Shown piece by piece: positions 47,087 to 58,379 of a DNA stretch of 64,000 bases (its first letter is position 1; every line of letters starts with the position of its first letter). The notes under the pieces are model-generated. The model had not been told where the DNA came from and searched no databases. It saw only the letters and a program-made list of their open reading frames with translations. The stretch is from Ligula intestinalis (Eukaryota; Platyhelminthes; Cestoda; Diphyllobothriidea; Diphyllobothriidae): the NCBI GenBank assembly GCA_036362985.1, contig JAYGXS010000005.1, positions 7,580,167 to 7,644,166 on the forward strand, read 5' to 3'. A program made the position numbers and the translations under genes.

Positions 47087-47952
47087 CAGTAGTCGCCGAT
47101 TATTAAGCCGATGGTTAATAATCCCAGCCACGTATTAAGCCCAAATCAGCTTGGGACGGAAGTTTACATAGCGAATTCCGCCGGCTAATAAGCCAAGGCG
47201 CCGGCTACGAAGCCCAGTTTGCCAACAGGATAGAGTGCGATACTCATTTCTCTGCGTGCGCAACTGGTTACTTAATTTTGGCCAGTCTTACGCAAAACAA
47301 GATGCAGATGTGATTCGTTTTCATTTTTCAAGTCAAATTTTGCGACGCGCTGTTCGGACGGCAGCATACATGAGGAAGATTTTCTTAAGTGGGTGGACAT
47401 CGAAGCAGATATGGAAGTCACGGATGAAACAAGCGAGGAAGATTTTGAGCAGAGCTTGGTCAATGAAATCATTGAGAAGGAAGAAGTGAAAAATGGAGGC
47501 GAAGCAAATGAGGAAGTTGTTGGTGATGATGAGGAGGTGAAGGATGAAGAGCCAGTTTCCACTGCTCCGCAGACGAGAGCTGCTCTCTACACTCTGCAAC
47601 GCGGTCTACAGGCATCAGATTTCACAAAATTCGACGATTTCTGGTGCCTGGAGAAGGACATAAAAGAGCACTTGCGAGTCAAGTTTCCTCCAAAACAACT
47701 GACACTAGACCGCTTTTTTTAAACATGTCGGAAATCATTTCTTTTGTTTTTGTTATTTTGTAAAATACAGACAAACAGCATTATTTTCTTGTACATAACC
47801 AAGCTCTACACAAAATACAGTACGTATGTCATGTATAGTACCTATCCAGCGTTTGCTAGTCAAGAACTGGGAATTTCCGGTTAGTGCGCCCGCCGCTTAT
47901 TGAGCCCAATTTGGTCGGGGCCTGAGGTGGGCTTAATAACCGGCGACTACTG
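47087..47952 (+). mobile_element. Tigger/pogo-like DNA transposon, deletion derivative
   Basis: The ends CAGTAGTCGCCGATTATTAA and its inverted counterpart (CTTAATAACCGGCGACTACTG side) form TIRs of more than 20 bp; TA follows the right end and a diverged TG precedes the left. Inside, 47372-47722 encodes the C-terminal end of a Tigger/jerky-type transposase: EEDFLKWVDIEADMEVTDE, an acidic stretch, TLQRGLQASDF and KQLTLDRFF. The DDE core and DNA-binding domains are missing, so it cannot move by itself. Several TTATTAAGCC-like repeats lie next to each end. Confidence 0.85.
47393..47722 (+). pseudogene. Tigger-like transposase C-terminal remnant
   Basis: 109-codon open frame, open upstream to at least 47372, ending in TAA at 47720-47722. 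The acidic middle and the KQLTLDRFF end resemble the KQTKITDFF-type C-terminus of this family. No start codon context or N-terminal domains: a remnant. The overlapping frame 47235-47489 is a shadow. Confidence 0.75.
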
Positions 47953-48629
47953 TATGGTTTTTAAATCTTCTATCGGTGCTTGCTTCTGAAAGTAAATGCG
48001 ATTCCTTTAACTTCGCTTCACTTCCATTTGGTCAACTTCGCACAAAATTTTCCACTGCTGGAAGGGATTATTATTCTACCTTTTTTACTAATTAGGGAGT
48101 TCTTCCACAGCACAATGTATATTCGAAGAAAGTTTCGTCCTGTCTTTCCTTATAGCATACGGAAATACTTTTATGTAAACGTACTCATGATTTAGCAAAA
48201 GTGAGAGCCTATTTCCCCCAACAACTTTAAAGAAGAGGGCAGTTTTCCAAACCAAAGCCCTTCTTATTATTAAATCCACTCAGTTGATGAAAATAACCTG
48301 TCCAGATGTACGCTAAACTACCAAGTTAAATTTCGTCATGAAAGTTGTTTTTAGGACTCGCAAAACTGTACATTTCCACCAAAAGTGACATTTTAAAAAA
48401 ACAAAGCAAAAGGGACTCTCAATAAAAGTCACTTTGACAAACATTATTTTCCGATCTTTGTCAGGCCGATATATTGACATGGTGCAGTGCTTATGCGGTT
48501 TGCGTGGTGTAGGGGTTGTGCTTTGTCACCTTTTTGTTGCCTTGCCTCCTGTTGTCAGCGTGTTGAGGACTTTGTGGGAGGGGGAGGGACGTTCCCATGG
48601 TAGGCTCTTTGAGGTCTGTAGGTCAGACT

Positions 48630-49050
48630 TATGGCGTGCGATTCACGCTTTTAGTCGGCCAAAGGAGACAAACCGCCCGTACAAGCGTCTTTTTATGGCA
48701 GAGAGCTGCCTCTGCTGTTTCTAACAGCCGTTTGCGTAGGCCTTTAGAGTAGTATGTTGGTGCCTGGCATATGATCTGAAAGGCTTCCCTCACGTCAACT
48801 TGGTGGTTCCTATCGATTACGTGTGTGCGCGCGGATTGATCCATCAAATTTCTCCTTTGCCTAGCCAGGCGGGTACGTGTTTGCATATCCTTGTCTCCAG
48901 ATGTCTCGTTGTTTGGCATATTTTTTGCCCAAACGAATTTGCAATCGTAAATAGGAATTTTCGCAGAGCTCTCAACTAATGAATGCATGACAAAAACTAC
49001 AGTAAAACAACATTTTGCATGTCTTTGTGTGAATGCAGTATAAAACACCG
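48630..49050 (-). mobile_element. Penelope-like element fragment (weak)
   Basis: The minus frame includes ARTHVIDRNHQVDVREAF, YYSKGLRKRLLETAEAA and KTLVRAVCLLWP, the tail seen after GIY-YIG domains in this window. The nuclease core is not recognisable. Sequence at 48880-48935 resembles 49855-49900. Confidence 0.5.
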
Positions 49051-49319
49051 AAAGCTACTTCCCACAGGCATGGAATAAAAAGCTATAGCTGCCATGATGA
49101 CGTATCAGGGAAGCGCACACAAACTATCCTTACGTTAACTGGCGTTAGCTCAAGGCGATTATACAGAGGAATGGAGCTTACAAAGGCAAAAGGCCTTACA
49201 CACTTTGTAGCGGAGTTCGACACCACTTTTTGTACGATCATAAGTCGAGCACAGTCTGTTAGCCCCGAGTTCCACTCTACTGTCACACCCTGCCATTCAG
49301 TTACACCCTTCTGCCTTTA

Positions 49320-49900
49320 AAGTCTACTTGGCAAACATGTTTTCGACAACTCGTCATCGGGCGTGTACAATTGCATTTATAATGAAAAGTAAAAGTAGGA
49401 CAGGAATTATGAGCGTCTTATGATTCAAACTCATCGTTTCCACACCGCTCGCATGACGAGGTCGAGGTGCAGAGGTCCTTGGACTGGAAGAGGGAGAAAA
49501 TTGAGTAGATTGTGAGTATTGGTCACGAGTCGAGTACACGGAGTGAACAGTTGTCACCAGCGGGTGGGAGCGACATGTGATCGCAACCGGGCGTCGGCCT
49601 CGGAAGAGAGAGAGAGCCTGTATCAACGTCTTCATACAGCGCAATACTGGATTCGCCAGCCGTATAGCCTCTATCTCAGGGTTAGCTAGCACGCTTTGGC
49701 AAATACCCTCAGATAAAGTGACTGGCGTCCGGTAGGGGGCTTGAAAGTCTTCGTTAGGATTGACTCAGTGATTCCTATCGACAAGGTGTGCAAGAATGGA
49801 ACTCGAGATCGATCTAGCTTCACCCTTACTTAGCCAGACCGATATTTGTTCACGCACCCTCTTTTCCAGATGCCTCGTTGTTCAGCCAGTGTTTCCTTCT
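49320..49900. repeat. Penelope-like 3' end repeat, copy 1
   Basis: TTTTCGACAACTCGTCATCG, then GTACAATTGCATTTATAATG and AACTCATCGTTTCC, matches 60290-60420 in the same orientation. On the minus strand 49692-49600 encodes IEAIRLANPVLRCMKTLIQA, the Penelope-like tail, so this is probably the 3' end of such an element. Confidence 0.55.
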
Positions 49901-50129
49901 CCAGAGGAGCAGATGAAAGTGTAAATACATATTAATGTGCCCTTCTGCTTTAGTTTAAGTATGGCCCCATCCTCCAGCGAATATATTTAAGATATCTGGA
50001 CTATTGATGTAAGTTAAATAAGGAAGAGCCTCGAGATGGCAGCATCAAACAGCTATTTCATCAACACTTTCTTCATGGCTCACAGACGTTTTAACTGTTT
50101 TAACAGTGACTTCTGCGTTTGTCACCGTT

Positions 50130-50600
50130 TAATGATGCCCTGTTGAATCTCCAAGGAGTTACACAATAGGGAGGACGCAAAACTGGAAACCACCCGGAAA
50201 AGAATTTATTGTGTACAAATCCCGGAGTTGCTTTCTCGGTTGGCAGTTTCAACGGGCGTAAAGCCAGCGTGCTGTATGTCCTGCCTCGGGACGAAGCCCG
50301 GTAATGGGACGGACTGGCCTTATCCTTGTTAGTCCGTGTGCAAATATTTTTCTGAGATGTGCCAATGGTTTGTAAGTTGTTGTCAAGTTCGTTCGTTTGT
50401 GGCATGATTGGGCCCGTTGGAGTAAGGTCACATACTGCGTGAGGCACCTCAGTGGCCCTTGAGAAACTGTGACCAGTTGGGCATGCGCGTGGTGTCGCGG
50501 TCCAGAGGTTTCTCATCATCGCGTGGGGGCGGAGGTATATGACCTTGGAGGCAGTCCGCATTAACAAAGGAATCATAATGGCAACCAGCCACCCACACAA
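50130..50600 (+). repeat. interspersed repeat, copy 2 of three
   Basis: GAAAAGAATTTATTGTGTAC, then AAATCCCGGAGTTGC, resembles 30955-30995. No coding content is recognised. Confidence 0.4.
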
Positions 50601-51479
50601 CGCCTCAGAAGAGCCTGCAATGTTTCGGGCATTAGGTTTGGATAAACTCCTAACATTAACAGTCTTGTGCCGTTACAATACCGCCGATTTCTACTAAAGA
50701 AACGTAGAGTTTTGTACTTGCTGAATATTTAACACGCGTATTTCTCGAACCCTGGTTTCTCTCGCTGCTGTGAGTATTTGAGGAACCGTATCTCACTAAC
50801 TTATGACAATTTCCTCTCAGATTGTGGTGCCTTTAATGTATTCGAATCCCAAAAGATCAATCAACACGTTACCCGGGCTGGCTCTTTTATCAGGAAGTTA
50901 ATTTAAAATATTAAACTCGTAAGCTCACCAATAAAACACAGTAATATTTGATGCATAGGTTGAGAGTTGGTGCCAATTAGCACAAGTGCCACGTTTGGAG
51001 GTTCCAAAACAAACGCATAGAACACCGGAAGACCGCCAAGCATCCAGGGGGAATGAGGTACGTTAAACTCAAAAGGTCCCTTAAATACCCATCGGTCTGA
51101 ACGACCTTTACACCAACCAATCGCAAGAGAACGGGGGCTGAACTGATAATATACCAAGCGGAAACACAAGTAGTACGTTTTAAAACCTACCTCAAGCGTG
51201 TCAATAGCAAAAGAATTTGCAAGAAGGCTTTACGACTGGCTTATCAGTATATTTACCTCCTTCTCAAGGCTGGCTTCTGAGCAGACTTGAGATGTCGGTC
51301 CTACTCCCACCACTGATGACGGAAGCCTGTACGCTTTTGAACCGTCAAGAAAGTAAACCCATGGTTCCCGTGATCACCTCTTATTCTCATGTAATCAGCC
51401 ACAAACGCAGTTGCGTAAGGACACTCTGTCGGTGTCTTGAGACGCATTAGAGTGAACCAGAAGACCAAATGCCGAAATA

Positions 51480-52065
51480 AAATATCGTCGACGGATATTC
51501 AGAGAAAATGGCTACCGCGCAACTTTTTCATCCGGTACACGCGCAAACAAAATGGGCACCGACCCGAAATGTCGACCAGCGACCCCGTGGGTCATAAACG
51601 TCTCGGGGGCCTTCGGCCGTCTTCTCGCACCTTTTGGAGTTTGAGGCACACACAGGCTGGACGCAACCATTTGGCGCCAGATACTGAAACCAGAGGATCC
51701 ACTACCAGAGCAAGAACCATATGGATTCGTCTATTGGATCTGCTGCAGTCACGGATCAAGCAATTACGCCACAGAAACTGGAAAACTTTTCATGACGCGA
51801 ATTGCCGAACACGCAGCAGCAGTGTGGCGAAATTATGCCTTTTCTCAGGTCGTGGCTCATTCGACGAGAACCAGTCACGCATTCAAATGTGATGAGGCCG
51901 AAACTCTCGCAAGAGATGACAATCGCGTGCGTCGTGGGTTACTTAAGTCCTGGTTCACGGGCCCTCAGTCTTTAAAAAGTGCACCAACTGACCCAAGCAG
52001 TATTCGGTGCCGAGACTCAATTGGGCCACAGCAAGTCTCCACTCGAGGAACGCACAGACTAACAC
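51480..52065 (+). mobile_element. Penelope-like element fragment, endonuclease end
   Basis: Plus-strand frames give GFVYWICCSHGSSNYATETG, TRIAEHAAAVWRN, then SQVVAHSTRTSHAFKCDEAE, LLKSWFTGPQS. This is a degenerate GIY-YIG domain and its tail, similar to 44.0 and 58.8 kb but on the opposite strand. Confidence 0.72.
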
Positions 52066-52791
52066 ATCGGCTAACGCCAACGCTGGCGAACCAGATGGCC
52101 GAAAAATAAATTTCACTGCGAGTGGAGAAACTTCAGCAGGGCACGACCTGCAAGCCTGTCACCAAGCAATAAGTACATAAGCGGGCAATTAATCTAAAAA
52201 AGGGGACCATTTATGGTCATAAATGTACGGTTTTATAGTGATTGTATGCTATAAATACTGCTACTGTTTGTGCATGAATTATCCGTTTCTGCTACTGTTT
52301 ATGCTAATGTCCCTGATAAAAAATCCGCGACGGATTTGGAAACGTCAAGCGAGTAAAACTCTTGTCCCAGCGATCATCATCATCATTGTTAGGGCGTAGC
52401 TTAACTTAAAGTGAAAGCCGCCCTAACGAGGCAAGACCACCTGTCCACCCACGCAGAATGCATGTAAGGACGTGCACAGCCGGCCGGCGCAGGACCACAA
52501 CGCAAGCCCTACAACCGGTTCGCTCACACACACAAAGTGCGTTGTCTGACGCTGAGCCCAGCTACAGCAGCTGGTAGACTAACACGCCAACTCTTATGAC
52601 TCACCCAGCCAACTAAGTCATGCTTTTCTTGTGACCACCGTCTAATTGGTTCAACCCTGTGCATACGCGTTCGCTTGCTTTCAATTACGCTGTACTAGGT
52701 TTCTCGAAGACTTCTGCTTTCTGCACACTTCTTGTTGTTTTCTTCCTTGGGGACCCACACGAGGCGTATTTAGACGGTGAATATTGCAACC

Positions 52792-52950
<159 letters not shown>

Positions 52951-52959
52951 ATCTTCTTC

Positions 52960-53689
52960 TTCTTCCTCGGACTCGATTGTGCGCTTGTATTGGAAACTTG
53001 ATCGTTATGAGTTCATTCCAGGATTCAAAATTATTTATCTAATAAGCATGTGTATGATGAGTTGGAGATACAACATTCTAACAAATTAAGATTTCATACT
53101 TTTACTAGGTGACATGCAGTGGCTGGCGTTGTTCAAAAGAGAACGCTTGGTATCGCTGGTTTTATGTACAAACACGTTAGAAAACCTGTTCTCAGCAAGA
53201 CAATAATGAATCTTCACCACAAAATCACGGTTCTTGGTCAGTATCTTTACTCCTCTAAGCTCTATAGCAGATTCCCAGAGTTTACTTTTGGGTTTCTTAA
53301 ACTTCGAGGAAATTCAGCATCTAAGAACCACGCGTAGGGCCCGAGGAAATATACTTCTCCCCGTGTTAATGAAGACCTTGCATTAAATAAGAAGGGCCAT
53401 TGGGCATAGGCCTATAGATAGGCTTAGCGTTAGGATCAAGGCGTGAAAAAAAAGGAATCCTTTGAAGTCAGCACAAGGCCATCTGTAATACAAGGGATAG
53501 CTAGTCCCGTACCCAATTGATCCATGTATTCAACCCTACCAAAATAACGGTTCCACGGAGGCTTCTGGAATGTCTGATATATTCAGTTCGATAATGGACA
53601 GAACTCCTAACTGATAGCGCTTCGACACAACGAATAGAAGACTAATGAACATAAGCGGCACAGATGAAGGTGGAACCGTATGTAATGGT
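52960..53689. other. no recognisable gene
   Basis: A 72-codon open frame at 53119-53337 resembles nothing known to me and has no clear splice or start context. Confidence 0.4.
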
Positions 53690-53870
53690 CATTTCGGGCT
53701 CCTTAGCAGTCATCAGCCAAATCAAAATGTATACCACCCAAAGCTTGAGTCCGCGACCTTTTAATAAGAGGCCCAATTCTAGGCTCGCGAGGATCTAGGT
53801 TGATACCCACGGCGGAGTGGGCCGACTGGGTTCCATTAGCGATCAGTGACTTTTCATCAACGAGTGCTAA
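53690..53870 (-). repeat. SINE, decayed
   Basis: The minus-strand core GGCTGATGACTGCTAAGGAG, then CCCGAAATGACCATT, matches the SINE body. The head block ATTAGCGATCAGTGA and CAACGAGTGCTAA at 53835-53870 belongs to the 36.2/55.2-kb head repeat. Confidence 0.5.
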
Positions 53871-54559
53871 TCGAAGACCGTCATGGACCAAAAAAAGAAC
53901 TTGCCGACAGTCCAGTAAGAAGCCCACAAAATATGTGTTTGCGTTATACGAGGCAGCGTAAATGGTTCAATGGAAACATTGTTTTAAATCGGAGAGTAAC
54001 CTGTACTACGGGCAGTCCCGGTTCTCAAGTGTTGTTTAGAGGGGGGACATGAAAGTAATTCTTACCCCCATTTGATAATGCCAGTAGATGCAGGAGTGGG
54101 TTTGGACTAAATTTACAAAGAAACCTACTCCCAAATCTACCTTGCTTCCAGGAGAGAAAGAAGACCGTCCAGACTTTACTCGGCTGAATGTCAAAGCTCC
54201 CCCCAAAAAAACGCTTAAATTTGATGTCCCCGACACAGAAGGAATGATTATGCACAGATAATGATACCATTTGTATATTTGAAATCAAATATTCTGACGC
54301 GGCCTTGACTGATATGAAACAATTGTGGCGGACGGCCACAAGGCCTGTCCCCCCTTTCGTTCTTCAGTGCCCGCGGCCCCCAACGTCACCTGCCTTCGTC
54401 CGCTGCTGATCCGACTCGCTGAACTTAAATCGGGTGACAACACTGTCGACCCTTCACTTTGTTCGTCGTCTAGAGGAGAGTTGTAGCCGAGGCTCAATGT
54501 TGCTTTTTTCGTCGTCCTTGTTCAAGGCCAGATGCCTGAAGGTCATCCAATACTTCAGT

Positions 54560-54785
54560 CAGCGCCTTCAGACGTGCTGACCCACAGAGACTTGACCGAC
54601 TTCCACTTGGACACACACGCATGCGTCCAGGTCGTCGCGGCTGCCCAAACGCCACTTGAATATATCCTTTTCTGTATACAATAGATCCCTCTTACAGCTG
54701 AGTCCTGCCTTTTGCCTACCATCTGGGATTCGGCCTGATGACTGAAGTGTTCTAAGCGCCACCACAACTTAGACCACTGCATTTT
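54560..54785 (-). repeat. interspersed repeat, copy 3 of three
   Basis: The reverse complement reads GTCATCAGGCCGAATCCCAG, then GTAAGAGGGATCTATTGTAT and ACAG, matching 30905-30985. Confidence 0.5.
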
Positions 54786-55004
54786 AACATCCCAAAAGCG
54801 GTCATAGCCTCGTGGAAGTTTTAATTGGACAGATCCATTGTTGTTGTAGTAAAGGGTGATTACGGTGGAAGTTTTACGCAGATGCGGTTAAAACTGCAAG
54901 CTACAAGCAGTTTGAAACTAATCTTGTCATCCACAAAATCAAGACATGCCGAGAGAGAGAGGACAGTAAATGCTTGGAGGAAATGTGACTAGTGTTGCCT
55001 GCAA

Positions 55005-55160
55005 AAACAAGAGTGACTGGAATGGTCATTGCTGGCTTTTTAGCTGTCGTCAGTCAGTCATACCTAGACTCAAGTGGCGTCCCACTCGAGCCTCGATCTC
55101 ACGACATCTTTGAGCAGAGTCAAACGCCCTAACCACTGAGCCAAGAGCTCGTTTTTTGGT
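55005..55160 (-). repeat. tRNA-derived SINE
   Basis: On the minus strand: A box CTTGGCTCAGTGGTTAGGGC, a B-box-like GTGAGATCGAGGCTCGAG, body TATGACTGACTGACGACAGC and end TGACCATTCCAGTCACTCTT. One of the best-preserved copies. Confidence 0.75.
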
Positions 55161-55224
55161 TATACTATCCACCTACACTATCAGTTGACACGGCTCTCAA
55201 GGCCTCTGTCGAGACCACAGGCTA

Positions 55225-55350
55225 GCGGGACAGAGGAGTTCCGTTAGCGATCGGATGAACGTTCGGCAACGAGTGTTGATATCCCTCGACCTAATTCGCA
55301 AGACAACGGGCTCATGGTTCACTGGTTACGGCGTTTGGCCGAAAACGCGG
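55225..55350 (+). repeat. SINE head repeat
   Basis: CCGTTAGCGATCGGATGAAC, then CAACGAGTGTTGATATCCCT and GACAACGGGCTCATGGTTCA, matches 36208-36305 block by block. Confidence 0.55.
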
Positions 55351-55465
55351 ATCAACAGTGGACTTCGCTCTCACGCGTCCCTTCTGGCTACTTACGCGAC
55401 AAACGACCTAAACTAGCTGGCTGGGTGACTAGCTGTGCAATGCGGCCAAACGCTTTAGTCTGTTG

Positions 55466-55657
55466 ATGGAGCCGTCGCTGTCGCTGTCGCTACCGCCGGA
55501 AGTGCAAAGGACTGCACCCCGATCGGAGCCCCCGGAGACCACGGAGGCCTGTTTGACGGAATTTAAGCGGATGTTTGAGGAGAACTGTGAAAGAATGTCC
55601 CAGGAGGAGGCTCATCTTGAGGATCTACTCAACCGATCGCGAACCATCGAGAGGGAC
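55466..55657 (+). CDS. first coding exon of an unidentified coiled-coil protein (partial)
   Basis: 64 codons from ATG 55466 to GAC, followed by a strong donor GTGAGT, phase 0. After a proline/serine-rich start comes a charged helix, ACLTEFKRMFEENCERMSQE, then EAHLEDLLNRSRTIERD, with heptad-like hydrophobic spacing. The region is GC-rich and codon-like compared with its flanks. An AG (55457-55458) lies 7 bases before the ATG. I do not recognise the family, and no further exon was found in the 8.3 kb to the window end. It could be a real gene with long introns, or a chance frame; the donor and composition favour a gene. Confidence 0.5.
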
Positions 55658-55784
55658 GTGAGTGTTTTATGCTTCGTCTTTGGAAAAGACTCATTTGTAT
55701 ACCCTTTGATGCATTGAGCTCCTTCATATCCAACTTGATTTCAGGCGCCAGTTGTGCGTGAAAAATACACAAGACTCTCAAGGC

Positions 55785-56690
55785 ATCTTGCCCTTTGGTG
55801 CAATTTAGAAGACTGTGTTAACAGCAGAAATTTCGACAGTGCTAATCAGCTGCTTCTCCACGTTGCATACCGTGAATAACATAATGTAAAATAAGAAAAA
55901 AAATGAATTCCTACAGAAAAATTGATGCAAAAACCAAGGTCATAAAATAGCCACGAAGGCTTATCAATAGCGTAAGCAGGTTAAAACACTGTAGGCAGCA
56001 CAAGAGGAGAAAAAGTTCAAGGCAAAACATTGGACAGAGAAATGTGTAATCAGGGAGCCGGATGTTAATTTCACCACATGCTCAACCTGCCTATATAGGT
56101 CGGGTTTAAACCACCGGATATAATAGGCAAGTAAATAGAGCGAACACAACGGCACTTGGCAGCCAGAGCCAAAGAGCACTTGCCTAGTTGGCTATTAAAA
56201 CAAGAAAATAGAACTCCTCATTCATCTATACAGAAAATGTGCTCGATACGGAGCATTCGATGGGCACCAAAACTTATATCCGAATACTTGTTGGAGCACG
56301 AACAAGTCGTACCTTAGGCTACCTGGAGGCAGCTTATATACAATGGTTTAAACCCGACCTATGCAAACACCTGGACCATGTGGTGAGCCTAAATTTTCCG
56401 TGGTTACACCTGCTCTCTGATTCCAGATTTCCCTGCCCAACTGTTTTGCCTCAGACGCTCTACCCCACTTTTGCTACCCACAGTGTTTTAACCTCCTTAA
56501 GTTATTCATAAGCCTTCTTGGCTTTTTTTCTATGACCTCGTTGTTTGCATCGATTTTTCTGTACGAATTCATTTTTTTAAAATTATTACGTATGTTATGC
56601 AACGAGAGAAAGCAGCTAATGAGCAATTTCTAAATTTATAGATCCAATAAATTCTGCTGTTAACGCAATCTTCAAAAATAAGCAAGACCC
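55785..56690. repeat. long inverted repeat of Penelope-like 3' ends
   Basis: Left arm about 55785-56120 and right arm about 56333-56690, centred near 56236, spacer about 210 bp. Matching pairs: GAATTC 55905/56565, GGCTTAT 55958 with ATAAGCC 56508, and the TTTAAACCCGACCTAT block. Both arms encode the tail IRWFKPDLYRQVEHVV / IQWFKPDLCKHLDHVV, which follows VLVGARTSRTLGYLEAAY on the right, like the 32.1-kb fragment. Confidence 0.8.
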
Positions 56691-58379
56691 TTTTAATTAC
56701 ATAACAAACATTCGGCCGAATTTTTGCGGAGCGCAGGTTTGTTTCTGTTTCCAAAAAATCTGTCAAGAGACACACAACTTAGTGCTCCCTTCTGGTTAGT
56801 TTTTCAAGCATTCGTTTTCGCTGTCGTGCATTCTAGAGCTCGTTTTTTTTGCACCAAGTTAAACGACTTGTTGCAAAACTGCAAAATGTGAGGACTCAGA
56901 AACCAGCGATTTTGCAGATTTACATATATTGCCCTCTGAGTTAGGACTGGAAACAAAGTCCCAGCTAACTAAACCAATCTAAGAAAAAAGAGACGGAAGG
57001 CTCTGGAAGTGCGTCAAGACTGATTTCTAATCAAAACAGGTAGACAAATAAAAAATTATTTATAATTGACCATGAGTAGTCGTGTCGCCGGTTACATGAG
57101 TCATTGCTCTTATGCTCAGCAAGAATATCGAAGAACAGAAAGGACTAGAATATAATACCGTGGATTTACGCCAATAATTACAGTTTATAATTTTTTATTT
57201 AAACAGAGGATGGTCGGAATTGTTTCATGTCTCCACCCATCCTACAGGACAGGTATATAGAAACCTCCCCATGCTATACAAGTGGCCTTGAACTGTCTTC
57301 CAGAAATAATAGCAATGTACGTATCCTAGCCCTAATAATTAACCTGCCTATAACCGCAATCTAACATTCAACTTAACCCTAATGTTACAGCATACCCTAC
57401 CATCAACCCTAGCTTTGACTGAACCTTATTCTTGACCTTACCCCCAACCAGCATTACCCTGAAATTTAACGAAAAGCCACCGATATCATCGGTAATTCCC
57501 GTCACGATGTCATGTGGGGGATTACTGAACGATGGAATTCAGAATGAATAAGCCGAATGCTCTGCCATGCGGAACTCTTCTCAAGAACTCGGCATGGACC
57601 TTCCGTCTGAATCGAGCAGCAGGTGACTAAACGAACACCCAAGCCAGCGGACCGGATTGACAGTTGAGGGTTTTTAAAGCAGGCGGAAGATGGGAGCGCG
57701 AAGCTGCAAAAACTACCCGTGCGAACCAAACACTTAACTGATTACAACTGATTACTTGTAACGCGCAGCGAAATTCCTGAGGGGGGGGGGCTAGAAGATC
57801 CCCAAGCGATTGTTGAGCCAGCCTCTGGTCAAAGACTTCCTATGGCAGCCTCGAATGCTTTTACCAGCCGGGAACAAACCGTTGTGGCTGAATATGGATG
57901 GTTTGATGGGAGTTTGCTGTACCGTCCTAGTGCACGCTTAGCCATAACTGAAAGTGTTTAGCTAAATTCACAAGGAATATGCCAAGGATCTTTGCCCAAT
58001 CCCGTCTTTTGTGCCTTTGTGCATGTGGTTCATTGTCACTTTAATTGGGAGGGGGGGGGGGGTGGGGTTGATTTTGTGTGTGATTAACGTCAAAGTATAT
58101 CGCATTTAGAATTTGTGGTTTTACTCTATCGCAGATTTATTTGCAGGCATGCCTTAAAATGTATGCGGGCTTCTGCAGACAGTAGGCCATTCTGTTGGTG
58201 GGACATGTTTCAGCGGTTGGTTTGCCCATCTGATTTAATACATGGGACGCTATCGACGGATGGCTGAGAAGCTACTCAATCAGAGTATACCTGATGGTAG
58301 TGCTCTAATTTTAGAAGTATGAAACTAAGAGCAGAGGAATAAACAAACACAGTACTCTTTATGTAGAAATAAAATTAAA
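56691..58379. other. no recognisable gene
   Basis: AT-rich with G runs at 57781-57790 and near 58051-58062. No domain-like frame. Confidence 0.45.

Larger units (their letters stand above)
45601..48368 (+). mobile_element. TIR DNA transposon copy A with nested insertions
   Basis: Begins CAGTATTGCGAGTCCTGCA and ends with a near-exact reverse complement, AGGACTCGCAAAACTG, flanked on both sides by TA. This is the layout of Tc1/mariner-type elements (TA duplication, CAGT start). The body is AT-rich and matches copy B (61624-63145, opposite strand) over its length once two insertions are removed: about 330 bp at 45880-46208 and the 866-bp Tigger-like element at 47087-47952. No transposase is recognisable. 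A shared frame, YADGHVGQM...CFKTA, occurs in both copies. Probably non-autonomous. Confidence 0.82.

Noticed and set aside
47235..47489. 84-codon frame in the Tigger-like element
   Set aside because: Overlaps the transposase remnant in another frame; only the 47372-47722 frame has family-like sequence.
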